Source: Candidatus Chloroploca asiatica (GTDB lineage: Bacteria > Chloroflexota > Chloroflexia > Chloroflexales > Chloroflexaceae). Taken from it: a stretch of 64,000 nucleotides of DNA. How positions within the stretch are numbered: the first letter of the stretch is position 1; every line of letters starts with the position of its first letter. The DNA lies in the NCBI RefSeq assembly GCF_002532075.1, contig NZ_LYXE01000031.1:1-64000 (forward strand), read 5' to 3'. Below the pieces are notes generated by a model, which had not been told where the DNA came from, searched no databases, and worked only from the letters and a program-made list of their open reading frames with translations. A program made the position numbers and the translations under genes. Shown piece after piece: positions 9,794 to 19,223 of this stretch.

Positions 9794-11146
9794 ATGCTCC
9801 AGGCTCTTGTTCGCGCCATTCAGTTGCCCGATCTGCGAAGACGTGTTCTCTTTACCCTGGGAATGTTGATCGTCTTTCGCTTTATCGCGCATATCCCGGT
9901 GCCGAATATTAATCCTGACTCGCTCCAGCAGTTGCGTGATGCGCTGGCTTCGAACCAGTTGGCGCAGTTGCTCAATATCTTTGCGGGTGGGGCACTGCAG
10001 AATTTCTCGGTCGCGGCTATGGGAGTCTATCCCTATATTACCGCTACGATTATCATGCAGTTGCTCCAACCGCTCATTCCTGCGCTTCAGGAGTTACAAA
10101 AAGAGGGTGAGCAGGGTCGCCAGCGTTTGACCCGGTATCAGGTTATTTTGACCATTCCACTCGCGTTTTTGCAGGCCTATGGTCAGACCCTGACCCTCGA
10201 ACGAACGATTAATCCGACTGGTGATCCTTTTCAGTCGCTCTTTCGCTCGCCCTTTGATCTGGTCAATAACTTTTTTCCTACCTTTACGATCCTGGTTTCG
10301 ATGGTCGCAGGAACAATGTTGCTGGTCTGGCTCGGTGAGCAGATTAATGAGCGTGGTATCGGGCAGGGCATTTCGGTGATTATCTTCGGTGGCATTGTCT
10401 CTGGTTTGCCAGGCCTCTTGGTGCAGGGTTGGCAGATTAGCTCCACTGGTGATGTGGGGACGATCCTGGGGCTGATTGGGTTCCTAGTGATCGGGTTGCT
10501 GACGATTGTGGGCATTGTGTTGATCCAGGAGGGTCAACGCCGCCTGCCTGTCCAGTATGCGAAACGCGTCCGTGGCAATAAGGTCTACGGTGGGCAGAGT
10601 AGCCATATTCCGCTGAAGGTCAATATGGCTGGGATGATCCCGCTTATCTTTGCCCAGAGCATTATTATCTTCCCTGGGATCGTTGCTTCCTGGTTCTACC
10701 GTGAAGGTGAACCTGGCATTGGCAACGCCATTGCAGGCTTCTTTTATAACACCTTTAACCCGACAGGGGTGGGTGGTGGCTTTGTCTATATTTCGTTGCT
10801 TTTCCTGCTGACAGTGGGTTTTACCTACTTTTATACGATGGTGCTTTTTCAACAGCAGGATATTCCAGATAATCTGCAGCGCAACGGGGGTTTCATTCCG
10901 GGTATTCGCCCAGGAAAAAATACCGAGATCTATCTCAAGCGGGTGTTGAACCGGATCACGCTTGCCGGCGCACTCTTCCTTGGTTTGATTGCTGTCTTGC
11001 CTTTTATTACACAGTCGGTGACCGGGCTACAACTCGGTCTGGGCAGTACAGCACTTCTCATTGTCGTGGGTGTGGCTGTGGATACAATGCGCCAGCTCGA
11101 ATCGCAGTTGATAATGCGTGACTATGAGGGTTTCTTGAGCCGGTAG
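9794..11146 (+). CDS. secY: Preprotein translocase subunit SecY
   Basis: The 450-residue polytopic protein shows ten hydrophobic helices. It begins with a SecY-like N-terminus (IQLPDLRRRVLFTLGMLIVF) and has the plug region FAGGALQNFSVAAMGVYPYI, the GIGQGISVIIFGGI helix, and the conserved cytoplasmic loop QRRLPVQYAKR that contacts SecA and ribosomes. It forms the protein-conducting channel of the inner membrane. Its position between rplO and adk is the standard spc arrangement. Confidence 0.98.
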   Translation: MLQALVRAIQLPDLRRRVLFTLGMLIVFRFIAHIPVPNINPDSLQQLRDALASNQLAQLLNIFAGGALQNFSVAAMGVYPYITATIIMQLLQPLIPALQELQKEGEQGRQRLTRYQVILTIPLAFLQAYGQTLTLERTINPTGDPFQSLFRSPFDLVNNFFPTFTILVSMVAGTMLLVWLGEQINERGIGQGISVIIFGGIVSGLPGLLVQGWQISSTGDVGTILGLIGFLVIGLLTIVGIVLIQEGQRRLPVQYAKRVRGNKVYGGQSSHIPLKVNMAGMIPLIFAQSIIIFPGIVASWFYREGEPGIGNAIAGFFYNTFNPTGVGGGFVYISLLFLLTVGFTYFYTMVLFQQQDIPDNLQRNGGFIPGIRPGKNTEIYLKRVLNRITLAGALFLGLIAVLPFITQSVTGLQLGLGSTALLIVVGVAVDTMRQLESQLIMRDYEGFLSR

Positions 11147-11350
11147 ATGTGGACGGTGGCGCGGGCCATGTTCGCCGCCACCTTCTGCACCTCATTGTAT
11201 CGGAGCAGCTTACAATATGGGAGTATCAGGCCTGATGTCTGGCAATGGTGCCCTGAGATCGACCTGCAACGTAGCCTTCTCAGGCTGAACATCAACCGTA
11301 TGGGTTGCGCCGATGGGTGTTGCAATCTACTGAGCGAAAAGAGAGCTGTT

Positions 11351-12031
11351 ATGACTACCAACGTAATCTTGCTAGGGCCTCCAGGAGCTGGGAAAGGAAC
11401 ACAGGCAAAAACGCTCGCGGAACGTACCTCATTATCTCATGTTGCCAGTGGTGATCTCTTTCGGGCGGCCCTGCGTGAAGGTACCGAGCTCGGCATGCTT
11501 GCCAAATCATATATGGATCGCGGCGAGTTGGTTCCTGATGAGGTGGTCATTAATATGATCCTTGAGCGTATTCAGGCTCCTGATTGTCTGGCCGGGGTCA
11601 TCTTTGATGGCTTTCCTCGTACGCGCGAACAGGCTGTGGCCCTCGGTGAGTCGCTCGCCGCCCACGATGGCAAAATAGATGCTGTACTTTATCTTAGTGT
11701 GCCTAATGAGGTGCTCCTCCGACGGATAGCTGGTCGTCAGACTTGCAAAACCTGTGGGGCTACGTATAATATCTATTACTTCCCGTCCCATCGGCCGGGA
11801 ATTTGTGATGCCTGTGGTGGCAAACTCTATCAGCGGAGCGATGACTCGATGGAGACGGCGCAGCATCGTCTTGATGTCTATTTTGAACAGACGATGCCTT
11901 TGATTGAGTATTATCAGCGCCAGGGTATTTTGCACGAAATTGATGGACAACGTGAAATTACCTGGGTAAATGAAGAAATGCTGAAGGCTTTGAGCCAGTA
12001 TCTGGTCACCTCGCCTCAGCCAGAGGAGTGA
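11351..12031 (+). CDS. adk: Adenylate kinase
   Basis: The 226-residue enzyme starts at ATG 11351 ([20 protein letters not shown]), with the P-loop GPPGAGKGT. It has the long LID with CKTC and CDAC, so it is a zinc-bearing LID like those of Gram-positive relatives. [10 protein letters not shown] is the AMP-binding segment. It interconverts ATP+AMP and 2 ADP. The secY-adk gap (204 bases) holds GGTGGCG/CGCCGCCACC and AGCCT/AGGCT hairpins. The frame open from 11147 across this gap has no homology and is discarded. infA begins 1 base after the stop. Confidence 0.97.
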   Translation: MTTNVILLGPPGAGKGTQAKTLAERTSLSHVASGDLFRAALREGTELGMLAKSYMDRGELVPDEVVINMILERIQAPDCLAGVIFDGFPRTREQAVALGESLAAHDGKIDAVLYLSVPNEVLLRRIAGRQTCKTCGATYNIYYFPSHRPGICDACGGKLYQRSDDSMETAQHRLDVYFEQTMPLIEYYQRQGILHEIDGQREITWVNEEMLKALSQYLVTSPQPEE

Positions 12032-12032
12032 T

Positions 12033-12254
12033 ATGTCGAAAAAGAAGGATGTGATCGAAATGGAGGGCACTATTACGGAGCCGCTGCCCAATGCGATGTT
12101 CCGTGTAGAGCTTGAGAATGGACATGAGGTGCTTGCCCATATTTCGGGCAAAATGCGCATGAACTATATACGTATTTTGAAGGGCGATCGGGTGCTTGTT
12201 GAGCTTTCACCCTATGATCTGACCCGTGGACGTATTACATATCGTTATAAATAA
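12033..12254 (+). CDS. infA: Translation initiation factor IF-1
   Basis: The 73-residue S1-type OB-fold protein includes [39 protein letters not shown] and [14 protein letters not shown], all diagnostic of IF-1. It blocks the ribosomal A-site during initiation. It follows adk directly, with no methionine aminopeptidase gene between them as seen in many other bacteria. Confidence 0.98.
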   Translation: MSKKKDVIEMEGTITEPLPNAMFRVELENGHEVLAHISGKMRMNYIRILKGDRVLVELSPYDLTRGRITYRYK

Positions 12255-12350
12255 GGTGCGAGCGATGGTATGGTTTTCGGGAGATCGACTGCCGGAACCC
12301 ATATCGACGTGGAAAAATCGCTCGGGAGAGATGCGAACAAGGAGGCTGTT

Positions 12351-12467
12351 GTGAAAGTGCGCGCTTCAGTAAAGCCTCGCTGTGAATATTGCAAGGTCAT
12401 CAAGCGTAAGGGTGTGATCCGTGTGATCTGCTCACGTACGCCCAAGCATAAACAGCGTCAGGGCTAA
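12351..12467 (+). CDS. rpmJ: 50S ribosomal protein L36
   Basis: From the GTG at 12351 the product is the classic 38-residue L36, [20 protein letters not shown] followed by [18 protein letters not shown]. The zinc ligands Cys11, Cys14, Cys27 and His33 are all present, so this is the zinc-containing form. AAGGAGG at 12339-12345 is the ribosome binding site. The in-frame extension upstream to 12270 has no L36 homology. Confidence 0.96.
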   Translation: MKVRASVKPRCEYCKVIKRKGVIRVICSRTPKHKQRQG

Positions 12468-12597
12468 GGTACACCCATGGAAGGATCGGGCTGGTTGATC
12501 CAGGCCAGCCACGGCTTCGTACACGAGGATAACACGTGGTTTCTCGTATCCGTGCTTGACTAGAAGCCGGGTAAGGTTCCAGGAGGACGAAAAGTTC

Positions 12598-12978
12598 ATG
12601 GCACGAATCGCCGGGGTTGATATCCCCCGCAACAAGAAGGTTGGTATCTCGATTACCTATATCTTTGGGATCGGGCGCTCGAATGGTGCCGATGTTTTGC
12701 GTAAAGCAAATGTCAATCCTGATGCGCGGGTACGCGATCTAACCGAAGAGGAAGTCGGTCGTATCCGTGAAGTGGTTGATCGTGAGTATCGCGTCGAGGG
12801 TGACCTGCGCCGTGAGGTGCAACTCAATATCAAGCGTTTGATGGATATCGGCTGCTATCGTGGCCTCCGTCATCGCCGTGGGATGCCTTTGCGCGGTCAG
12901 CGTACCCGTACCAATGCACGTACGCGCCGTGGTCGTAAGGGCCAGGCCATTGGGATCAAGAAGAAGGTCAAGAAGTAA
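12598..12978 (+). CDS. rpsM: 30S ribosomal protein S13
   Basis: S13 begins [20 protein letters not shown] and has the helix-two-turns-helix ([19 protein letters not shown]) and the C-terminal [17 protein letters not shown]. At 126 residues it is normal. It reaches the P-site tRNA and bridges to L5. AGGAGGA at 12581-12587 is the ribosome binding site. The 130-base leader after rpmJ has no recognised regulatory element. Confidence 0.97.
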   Translation: MARIAGVDIPRNKKVGISITYIFGIGRSNGADVLRKANVNPDARVRDLTEEEVGRIREVVDREYRVEGDLRREVQLNIKRLMDIGCYRGLRHRRGMPLRGQRTRTNARTRRGRKGQAIGIKKKVKK

Positions 12979-13088
12979 GCGCGATCCGACAACTTTTGTG
13001 GGCACAGGTTGGTGCAATGCACCTGGCCTGTGTTCGTGTGTGTTGAAAAAGCTCAAGGTAGTCAGTCAGTTAGGTAAGGAGAGCGAAC

Positions 13089-13502
13089 ATGCCCCCAAAG
13101 GGACAGAAGAGTGGAGCAGCAAGTCGGCAGCGCGGCAAGCGTCGTGAACGCAAAAATGTGCCCCGTGGTCAGGCACATGTGCTGAGCACTTTTAATAATA
13201 CGATTGTTACGATCACTGATCCACAGGGTGCAGTGATTTGCTGGGCGAGCGCCGGGCAGTCAGGCTTCAAGGGTTCACGCAAGAGTACCCCCTATGCGGC
13301 CCAGGTGACCGCCGATACTGCAGCCCGCAAGGCGATGGAAAACGGGATGCGTTCACTTGAGGTCTTCGTCAAAGGTCCAGGCTCTGGGCGTGAAGCAGCA
13401 ATCCGGTCGCTCCAATCGGCTGGTTTGCAGGTCTCATCGATTACTGATGTGACGCCGATTCCGCACAATGGGTGCCGTCCACCCAAGCGGCGGCGTGTGT
13501 AG
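13089..13502 (+). CDS. rpsK: 30S ribosomal protein S11
   Basis: The 137-residue protein includes [20 protein letters not shown] and the C-terminal [17 protein letters not shown], diagnostic for S11 of the platform. The 110-base gap after rpsM contains a hairpin at 13003-13032 (CACAGG and GGTGC pairing with GCACC and CCTGTG). Its role is unknown; an rpsM 3' end or an attenuator are both possible. Confidence 0.97.
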   Translation: MPPKGQKSGAASRQRGKRRERKNVPRGQAHVLSTFNNTIVTITDPQGAVICWASAGQSGFKGSRKSTPYAAQVTADTAARKAMENGMRSLEVFVKGPGSGREAAIRSLQSAGLQVSSITDVTPIPHNGCRPPKRRRV

Positions 13503-13677
13503 TGATCGTGGACATTGGTGTGATCCGGCGAGATGTTGTGCGGACGGTACCGCAGGGTTATTGGCCCTGGCGCCCCCCGCGCTGACAGAAAGCGCCCTTC
13601 TCGTCGCACTGGTAGGAATAGTTGCTGTTTTTGGGGCAGCGTTTGGCTGTCTCTGTCTATGGAGGTTGTAAGCAGGT

Positions 13678-14298
13678 ATGGCGCGTTATCATGGACCGGT
13701 CGGCAAGGTTAGCCGACGACTTGGCATTGGTATTACCGAAAAAGGTCAGCGCATTCTGAATAAGCGCCCCTTTCCCCCTGGGCAACACGGCCCGTCGGCT
13801 CGCCGCCGTCAGGTCTCTGACTATGGGTTGCAGTTGCTTGAAAAGCAAAAGGCAAAATATATTTATGGCGTGCTAGAACGACAGTTCCGCCGCACGTTTG
13901 AACAGGCTTCGCGGCGCAGTGGCGTGACAGGTGAGTACCTGCTCAGTTTGCTCGAGCGTCGTCTTGATAATGTGGTCTATCGCCTTGGCTTGGCCACGAC
14001 GCGTGCTCAGGCCCGCCAGCTTGTCGCCCACGGGCATATTATGGTTGATGGCCGGAAGACGAATATTCCCTCGTATACGGTCAAGATTGGGCAAACGATT
14101 TCGATTCGCCCCGAGAGTCGCCGTCGAACCTATTTTAAGAATCTGGTTGATAGTGGTGAACTGAATAAGTATCGGGCTCCTGAATGGCTCCGCCTTGATG
14201 CTCCTGAAATGACGGGAACGATTGTTTCGTTACCCCGCCGTGAAGATGCAGAGGCTGGCATTAATGAGCAGTTGATCGTTGAGTTCTACAGCCGCTAG
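13678..14298 (+). CDS. rpsD: 30S ribosomal protein S4
   Basis: The 206-residue S4 has the N-terminal [20 protein letters not shown] region and an S4 RNA-binding domain ([20 protein letters not shown]), with no N-terminal zinc cysteines. S4 nucleates 30S assembly and, in E. coli, represses the alpha operon. GGAGG at 13661-13665 is the likely ribosome binding site. The 175 bases before it encode only an ORF with a hydrophobic end of doubtful reality (see findings). Confidence 0.97.
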   Translation: MARYHGPVGKVSRRLGIGITEKGQRILNKRPFPPGQHGPSARRRQVSDYGLQLLEKQKAKYIYGVLERQFRRTFEQASRRSGVTGEYLLSLLERRLDNVVYRLGLATTRAQARQLVAHGHIMVDGRKTNIPSYTVKIGQTISIRPESRRRTYFKNLVDSGELNKYRAPEWLRLDAPEMTGTIVSLPRREDAEAGINEQLIVEFYSR

Positions 14299-14479
14299 AC
14301 CAGCGCGATGGATGTCGGCTGGCGAGACGGTAGCTGTGGGTGCCTTAAGCCAGGATGGTTATGCGTGTTCAGAGAGCGAAGTGTCGCTTGCTGTTGCGGT
14401 GATCTTCTGGTTGTGCCTAATGCTGGTAAGCCGTGTCAACCCTGGCTTCTGTCTGCGACTGCTATAAAGGAGGCGTGAC

Positions 14480-15433
14480 GTGCTTGACATCGCCATGCCC
14501 AAGATCGAGGTTGTGCAGACGGCCGAGAACTACGGGCAGTTTCGAATCGAGCCCCTTGACCCAGGCTATGGTCATACGCTCGGCAATGCATTGCGACGAG
14601 TCTTGCTCTCGTCTATCCCAGGATATGCGATCACCAGAATTAAGCTTGCAGGCGTGTTTCAAGAGTTTGCACGGCTTGAGGGTGTCACAGAAGATGTGAC
14701 CGAGTTTGTCTTGAATGTCAAAGGGGTGCGTCTCCGTGTCCATGGGCATCAGCCGGTCAAGCTTCAGTTGAGTCGCCATGGTGCGGGATATGTGACCGCT
14801 GGCGATTTGATTATTCCTGAAAATGTGGAGGTGATCAACCCTGATCACTATCTCTGCACGCTTGAAACAGATGATGCTCGCTTTGAGGTTGAGATGACGG
14901 TGGAACACGGGCGTGGCTATCTTGCTGCTGATCAGCGTGAGATTGTACCGCTTGGTGAAATACCTGTTGATGCGATCTTTACGCCTGTGCCACGAGTCAT
15001 CTATACGGTAGAGAATACTCGTATCGGGCAGGCAACCGACTTTGATCGTCTGCTGCTTGAAGTTTGGACCGATGGGACGATCAAACCTGGTGATGCCTTA
15101 AGCTATGCGGCCCGCGTCCTAGTGCAGTATAGCCAGACCGTAGCTGATTTTAATCGGCTGGGGGCTGAACCTGAGCCTCAGTTGGCACCGAGTGGGCTCA
15201 CTATTCCGGCGGATGTGTATGATAAAACCATTGAGGAACTGGATCTTTCGACCCGCACCTATAATTGTCTGAAACGTGCCGAAATTACACGGGTTGGCCA
15301 GGTTCTGCAAATGGATGAAAAAGCGCTGCTTTCGGTACGAAATCTCGGCCAGAAATCAATGGAAGAGATTCGCGATCGCTTGATCGAACGTGGGTATATT
15401 CCACGGCTGACGATAGCCCTGGATGGAGTGTAA
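14480..15433 (+). CDS. rpoA: DNA-directed RNA polymerase subunit alpha
   Basis: The 317-residue alpha subunit has the N-terminal dimerisation domain with PLDPGYGHTLGNALRRVLLS and the C-terminal domain (about residues 245-305, LSTRTYNCLKRAEITRVGQV) that binds UP elements and activators. The GTG at 14480 is six bases after AAGGAGG (14467-14473). It sits in the alpha operon between rpsD and rplQ, as is normal. Confidence 0.98.
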   Translation: MLDIAMPKIEVVQTAENYGQFRIEPLDPGYGHTLGNALRRVLLSSIPGYAITRIKLAGVFQEFARLEGVTEDVTEFVLNVKGVRLRVHGHQPVKLQLSRHGAGYVTAGDLIIPENVEVINPDHYLCTLETDDARFEVEMTVEHGRGYLAADQREIVPLGEIPVDAIFTPVPRVIYTVENTRIGQATDFDRLLLEVWTDGTIKPGDALSYAARVLVQYSQTVADFNRLGAEPEPQLAPSGLTIPADVYDKTIEELDLSTRTYNCLKRAEITRVGQVLQMDEKALLSVRNLGQKSMEEIRDRLIERGYIPRLTIALDGV

Positions 15434-15488
15434 GTGCAGGGCAATGAGTGGCCGCAAGGTTGCTGATTGCACTGGTGAGGATATAAGT

Positions 15489-15839
15489 ATGCGACACCGA
15501 CACGCTGGTAAGTTGCTCGGCCGTTCGTATGAGCACCGTAAGGCGCTCTATCGCAATTTAATGATTGCACTGATCGAGCATCGCAAGATTACAACCACCC
15601 TCGCTAAGGCGAAGGCAGTTCAGCCCGAGATGGAAAAATTGATTACGCTGGCCCGTGAGGATACCCCTCATACGCGGCGGATGGCCCTGTCGAAGTTGTC
15701 AAGCAAAGATGCCATGCGTAAGCTCTTTACCTTTGCGCCTCTCGACTATGCGGATCGTAATGGGGGCTATACCCGCATTACCAAGCTCGGCCCTCGCCTT
15801 GGTGATGGGGCACTGATGGCCGTTATCGAGTTGATCTGA
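15489..15839 (+). CDS. rplQ: 50S ribosomal protein L17
   Basis: The start is the ATG at 15489 ([20 protein letters not shown]), giving 116 residues, the usual short L17. An in-frame extension from 15423 lies mostly over the 3' end of rpoA and is rejected. L17 lies at the tunnel exit region of the large subunit. Its stop overlaps the truA ATG (TGATG). Confidence 0.97.
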   Translation: MRHRHAGKLLGRSYEHRKALYRNLMIALIEHRKITTTLAKAKAVQPEMEKLITLAREDTPHTRRMALSKLSSKDAMRKLFTFAPLDYADRNGGYTRITKLGPRLGDGALMAVIELI

Positions 15840-16621
15840 TGCGAAATATTGCGCTACTGCTCGCCTATGATGGCACTGACTTTATTGGCTCGCAGTGGCA
15901 AAATCAGGGCCGCTCGGTACAGGGTGCCCTGGAAGAGGCCTGGGAGGCCCTGACTCAGGAACAGAAACGGATAACTCTTTCAGGCCGCACTGATGCTGGT
16001 GTCCATGCCTATGGTCAGGTGGCAAGTATCCGTAGCACGACCCGTCATCCTCCCTTGACGATTGTCCGTGGTTTGAATGCCAGGTTGCCCGAGGATCTGC
16101 GGGTACAGGATGCTTGTGAGGTTACGCCTGATTTTCATGCTCGTCATAGCGCAATCAGGCGCGACTATCGTTATCTGATTGATGCGAATATGGTGCCTCT
16201 GCCCGCCTTGCGTCATATGGTGTTGCATGTGGAAGGACGTCTTGATCTGGCGCACATGGCCGAGGCGCTGCAGATTCTGGAAGGGACGCACGATTTTGCG
16301 GCCTTTACCGTTCAGTCACCTGACCAGAAACGTACGGTTCGCACGATGCATTGTGCCAAATTGACCGAGATCGAATTGCTGGGCGGCCGTTTGATTGCGC
16401 TTGATGTAGCCGCAAACGCGTTTTTACAGCACATGGTGCGGGTGATCGTCGGTACAGTGCTGTTGGTGGGGCGGGGACGAATGACGGTGAGTGCGTTTCA
16501 GCAGGTGCTCGAAGGCGGCGAACGTAAAGCGGCAGGGCCAACCGCTGCGGCCCACGGGCTCACCTTGATGGCGGTACACTATCCGCCGGGCTTGGTGCGC
16601 TGGGAGAGTAGACAGGCGTGA
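15839..16621 (+). CDS. truA: tRNA pseudouridine(38-40) synthase TruA
   Basis: The 260-residue enzyme begins [20 protein letters not shown] and contains the catalytic loop [14 protein letters not shown], with the nucleophilic Asp at about residue 52. It isomerises uridines 38-40 of the tRNA anticodon arm. The C-terminal [20 protein letters not shown] motif is typical. It overlaps rplQ by one base and precedes rplM, a common gene order in Gram-positive bacteria and Chloroflexota. Confidence 0.97.
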   Translation: MRNIALLLAYDGTDFIGSQWQNQGRSVQGALEEAWEALTQEQKRITLSGRTDAGVHAYGQVASIRSTTRHPPLTIVRGLNARLPEDLRVQDACEVTPDFHARHSAIRRDYRYLIDANMVPLPALRHMVLHVEGRLDLAHMAEALQILEGTHDFAAFTVQSPDQKRTVRTMHCAKLTEIELLGGRLIALDVAANAFLQHMVRVIVGTVLLVGRGRMTVSAFQQVLEGGERKAAGPTAAAHGLTLMAVHYPPGLVRWESRQA

Positions 16622-16651
16622 GCCTCTCACGAGCAATAAGGATTGGAAACA

Positions 16652-17089
16652 GTGAAAACATATCATCAGAAAGCCTCTGAAATCCAGCGCGATTGGTATG
16701 TCGTTGATGCGACCGACCAGGTGCTGGGGCGTTTCGCAACGCAGATTGCGACGTTGTTGCGTGGCAAGCATAAGCCAACCTATACACCCTCCAATGACGG
16801 TGGGGATTTTGTCGTGGTTGTCAACTGCGAAAAGATCAAAATCATGGGCCGTAAGGCCGACCAGAAGATCTATTATCGTCATACCGGCTATCCTGGGGGG
16901 CTGAAAGCCACCCCCTACCGGATGATGCTGGCCAAGCATCCGGATCGTATTTTGCGTACCGCTGTGAAGGGTATGCTGCCGAAAAATCGTCTGGGTCGTC
17001 GCCTGCTTGGCAAGTTGCGTATCTATGCTGGCCCGAACCATCCGCATACCGCTCAGCAACCCAAGATCTGGACGCCCCGTTATAGCTAA
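16652..17089 (+). CDS. rplM: 50S ribosomal protein L13
   Basis: L13 is recognised by [20 protein letters not shown] at the start and [21 protein letters not shown] prefer the GTG at 16652 (145 residues), with AAGGA at 16637-16641. A TTG at 16643 would add three residues but leaves no room for a ribosome binding site. L13 is an early 50S assembly protein, encoded with rpsI as nearly everywhere. Confidence 0.95.
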   Translation: MKTYHQKASEIQRDWYVVDATDQVLGRFATQIATLLRGKHKPTYTPSNDGGDFVVVVNCEKIKIMGRKADQKIYYRHTGYPGGLKATPYRMMLAKHPDRILRTAVKGMLPKNRLGRRLLGKLRIYAGPNHPHTAQQPKIWTPRYS

Positions 17090-17103
17090 GGAGAGCTCGC
17101 CCT

Positions 17104-17502
17104 ATGGAGGCTAAACGCTACTATCAAGGAACCGGACGACGTAAGACGTCGGTGGCGCGTGTGCGCCTCTTCCCTGGGAATGGGGAGATCGTAGTCAATA
17201 ATAAGACACCCGAAGACTATTTTGGCCCTCGTGATCTGTTGCAGCACGAGATTCGTTCGCCACTGCAATTGACTGAGATGCTGTCGAGTTTCAATGTTCT
17301 GGTGAAGGTTCATGGTGGTGGTGTCCACAGCCAGGCTGGCGCAATGCGCCACGGGATTGCCCGGGCTTTGCTTGATCATGATCCTGAATTGCGCCCGGTG
17401 TTGAAAAAAGCAGGCTTCCTGACGCGCGATCCGCGTGTGAAAGAGCGCAAGAAACCTGGTCTCAAGCGTGCCCGTAAGGCTCCGCAGTATACCAAGCGGT
17501 AG
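17104..17502 (+). CDS. rpsI: 30S ribosomal protein S9
   Basis: The 132-residue S9 starts [20 protein letters not shown] after a short extension and ends [17 protein letters not shown]. The last residues contact the P-site tRNA anticodon. It follows rplM by 14 bases and ends the ribosomal protein series. A strong hairpin lies immediately downstream. Confidence 0.98.
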   Translation: MEAKRYYQGTGRRKTSVARVRLFPGNGEIVVNNKTPEDYFGPRDLLQHEIRSPLQLTEMLSSFNVLVKVHGGGVHSQAGAMRHGIARALLDHDPELRPVLKKAGFLTRDPRVKERKKPGLKRARKAPQYTKR

Positions 17503-17515
17503 CAATGTTCCTGTG

Positions 17516-17552
17516 CTGGCAAATAAGAGCGCACAGTGCTCTTGTTTGCCAG
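17516..17552 (+). terminator. Strong hairpin after rpsI
   Basis: The 15-base arms 17516-17530 and 17538-17552 pair throughout with one G-U pair around a seven-base loop (GCACAGT). No uridine run follows, so this is either a factor-dependent terminator, an mRNA 3'-end stabiliser, or an attenuator ahead of rsmD. It begins 14 bases after the rpsI stop. Confidence 0.55.
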
Positions 17553-17570
17553 TACCAGACGAGGAACCTG

Positions 17571-18182
17571 ATGCGAGTAATCACAGGTCGCGCCAAAGGC
17601 CATAAACTCAAAGCCCCGAAAGGTATGGGTACGCGCCCGATGCTTGACCGGGTCAAAGAGTCGCTTTTTTCGGTGCTTGAAGGGTATCGTCCGATGCGTG
17701 GACGGGTCCTTGACCTGTATGCTGGGACCGGATCGCTCGGGATCGAGCTCCTCTCGCGTGGGGCAAGTTTCGCTGACTTCGTCGAACAGAATCCTCATGT
17801 CTGTTCGATTATTCGGAGTAACCTTGTTCATACCCGGCTTGATGCGTTTGCCCGCGTGCATCATATGCCAGTCGAACGGTTTCTTCAGGCCCATCGTGGC
17901 AGTGCAGCCTATGACTATATCGTGATGGATCCACCCTATGCTGACCCGATGATCGAGCAGACCATCGCGACAATTGCGACAGGGGCCTTTGGCCGTCCTG
18001 AGATGCTGCTGATTGTTGGGCATTCGCCACGGGTGGAACTGGCCGAACAATATGCCGACGTGACACGGATCAAATTTCGTCGCCTCGGTGATTCTTGCTT
18101 TTCCATCTATGGGTATGGTGAAGAGGAAGCACAGGCTGAAGAGTTGACAACCGAAGAGGCCGCGTGTCCCACGGTCTCATAG
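17571..18182 (+). CDS. rsmD: 16S rRNA (guanine966-N2)-methyltransferase RsmD
   Basis: The 203-residue product starts MRVITGRAKGHKLKAPKGMG and has the RsmD hallmarks RPMLDRVKESLFSVL, the SAM-binding loop LDLYAGTGSLGIELLSRGA and the catalytic DPPY motif (MDPPYADPM). It methylates G966 of 16S rRNA. The start at ATG 17571 follows GAGGAA at 17560-17565. Pairing with coaD downstream is very common in bacteria and supports both calls. Confidence 0.96.
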   Translation: MRVITGRAKGHKLKAPKGMGTRPMLDRVKESLFSVLEGYRPMRGRVLDLYAGTGSLGIELLSRGASFADFVEQNPHVCSIIRSNLVHTRLDAFARVHHMPVERFLQAHRGSAAYDYIVMDPPYADPMIEQTIATIATGAFGRPEMLLIVGHSPRVELAEQYADVTRIKFRRLGDSCFSIYGYGEEEAQAEELTTEEAACPTVS

Positions 18183-18227
18183 TTACGCATCAGTGGGGTC
18201 GCGTCGCGAAGGAGAGTCAGGCCTGTC

Positions 18228-18713
18228 ATGCGTATTGCAGTCTATCCCGGTAGCTTTGATCCGGTCACGTATGCCCATCTTGAGATTGCTGAGCGTACGT
18301 GCCGTATCTTTGACCGCGTTGTGATGGCGGTCTTTGATCAGCCTAAGAAGAACCTGCTCTTTTCAACCGAAGAGCGCCTGGCCCTCTTGCGCGCATCGCT
18401 GACCGATCTGCCGCAGGTTGAGGCGACCTCTTACACCGGATTGACCGTTGATTTTGCTCGTTCGATCGGGGCGATTGCGCTGGTGCGCGGGTTGCGGACA
18501 GTCAGTGACTTCGAGGTTGAATATAATATGGCGCAATTGAACCAGACACTTGATGCAGAGATCGAAGTGGTGGTTTTGATGGCTAGTCGTCAGTTTGCCC
18601 ATATTAGCTCGAGTGCGGTTCGTGAAATCGCTGGACTCGGGCGAGACCCGGTCGAGTTTGTCCCGCCACATATTATTCCCGTGTTGCGGCAGAAGTTTGC
18701 ACAAAGGGGGTGA
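18228..18713 (+). CDS. coaD: Phosphopantetheine adenylyltransferase
   Basis: The 161-residue nucleotidyltransferase begins [20 protein letters not shown] and contains the [20 protein letters not shown] signature, so CoaD is secure. It makes dephospho-CoA from 4'-phosphopantetheine and ATP. In the active-site T/HxGH motif the glycine is replaced: the sequence is TYAH. The catalytic Thr and His are kept. AAGGAGAG at 18210-18217 precedes the ATG. It overlaps the next gene by 4 bases. Confidence 0.96.
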   Translation: MRIAVYPGSFDPVTYAHLEIAERTCRIFDRVVMAVFDQPKKNLLFSTEERLALLRASLTDLPQVEATSYTGLTVDFARSIGAIALVRGLRTVSDFEVEYNMAQLNQTLDAEIEVVVLMASRQFAHISSSAVREIAGLGRDPVEFVPPHIIPVLRQKFAQRG

Positions 18714-19153
18714 CAGCCATCGAGCTTGATGATTTAATCGACGAGCTAGAGGATGCCCTCGCCGAAGGTCGCCGGGTACCGTTTAGCACACGGCTCCTGG
18801 TTGATGAAGAGCGTATTCTCGATATCATTGATCGTATGCGTGTGGCGATTCCTGAGGAACAGAAGCGGGCGCGCCGGATTGTGCAAGAACAGGAACGCCT
18901 GATTGCCGAGGCGCAGATGCGCGTGCAACAAGTGCTTGAAGAGCGCGGTCTGCTCGAGGCAGTGGAGAGTGAGCGGAGCCGGTTGCTTGAGGCAGCCGAG
19001 TATGAAGCCTCGCTGGTGCGTGCCGGGGCTGATGACTATGCCCGCCAGGTGCTCGAAGAACTTGATGAACGCCTGACGCGTCTGGTGACAAGTGTGCGCA
19101 ATGGCCTCTCGACTCTTGGCACGCGACAAACCGATGCGGATCACGAAGCTTGA
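18710..19153 (+). CDS. Coiled-coil protein (DivIVA/F0-b-like), coaD-linked
   Basis: The 147-residue product is almost wholly helical and charged, with a long heptad-rich coiled coil from about residue 45 to 130 ([20 protein letters not shown]). An N-terminal segment [20 protein letters not shown] precedes it. No membrane helix or catalytic motif is visible. Similar coaD-linked proteins in Chloroflexota and Actinobacteria are often labelled DivIVA-like or ATP synthase b-like, but the function is unproven. The GTG start overlaps the coaD stop (GTGA), so it is probably cotranslated. Confidence 0.85.
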   Translation: MTAIELDDLIDELEDALAEGRRVPFSTRLLVDEERILDIIDRMRVAIPEEQKRARRIVQEQERLIAEAQMRVQQVLEERGLLEAVESERSRLLEAAEYEASLVRAGADDYARQVLEELDERLTRLVTSVRNGLSTLGTRQTDADHEA

Positions 19154-19179
19154 CAGGCAAGCCTTCTCTCGCCTATAAT
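19150..19179 (+). promoter_or_regulatory. Consensus promoter for yceD-rpmF-fabHD
   Basis: TTGACA at 19150-19155 and TATAAT at 19174-19179 match the primary sigma consensus perfectly with an 18-base spacer. The -35 overlaps the stop codon of the coiled-coil gene. The predicted start is near 19186, about 38 bases before the YceD ATG. Confidence 0.8.
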
Positions 19180-19223
19180 GCAGTGTTTGTAGCGCTCTGT
19201 TGCATTGCTGCGCTTGTGTTGCC

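Noticed and set aside
11147-11350. Extended N-terminus of adk over the secY gap
   Set aside because: The residues do not resemble Adk; the true start has the P-loop at the correct distance.
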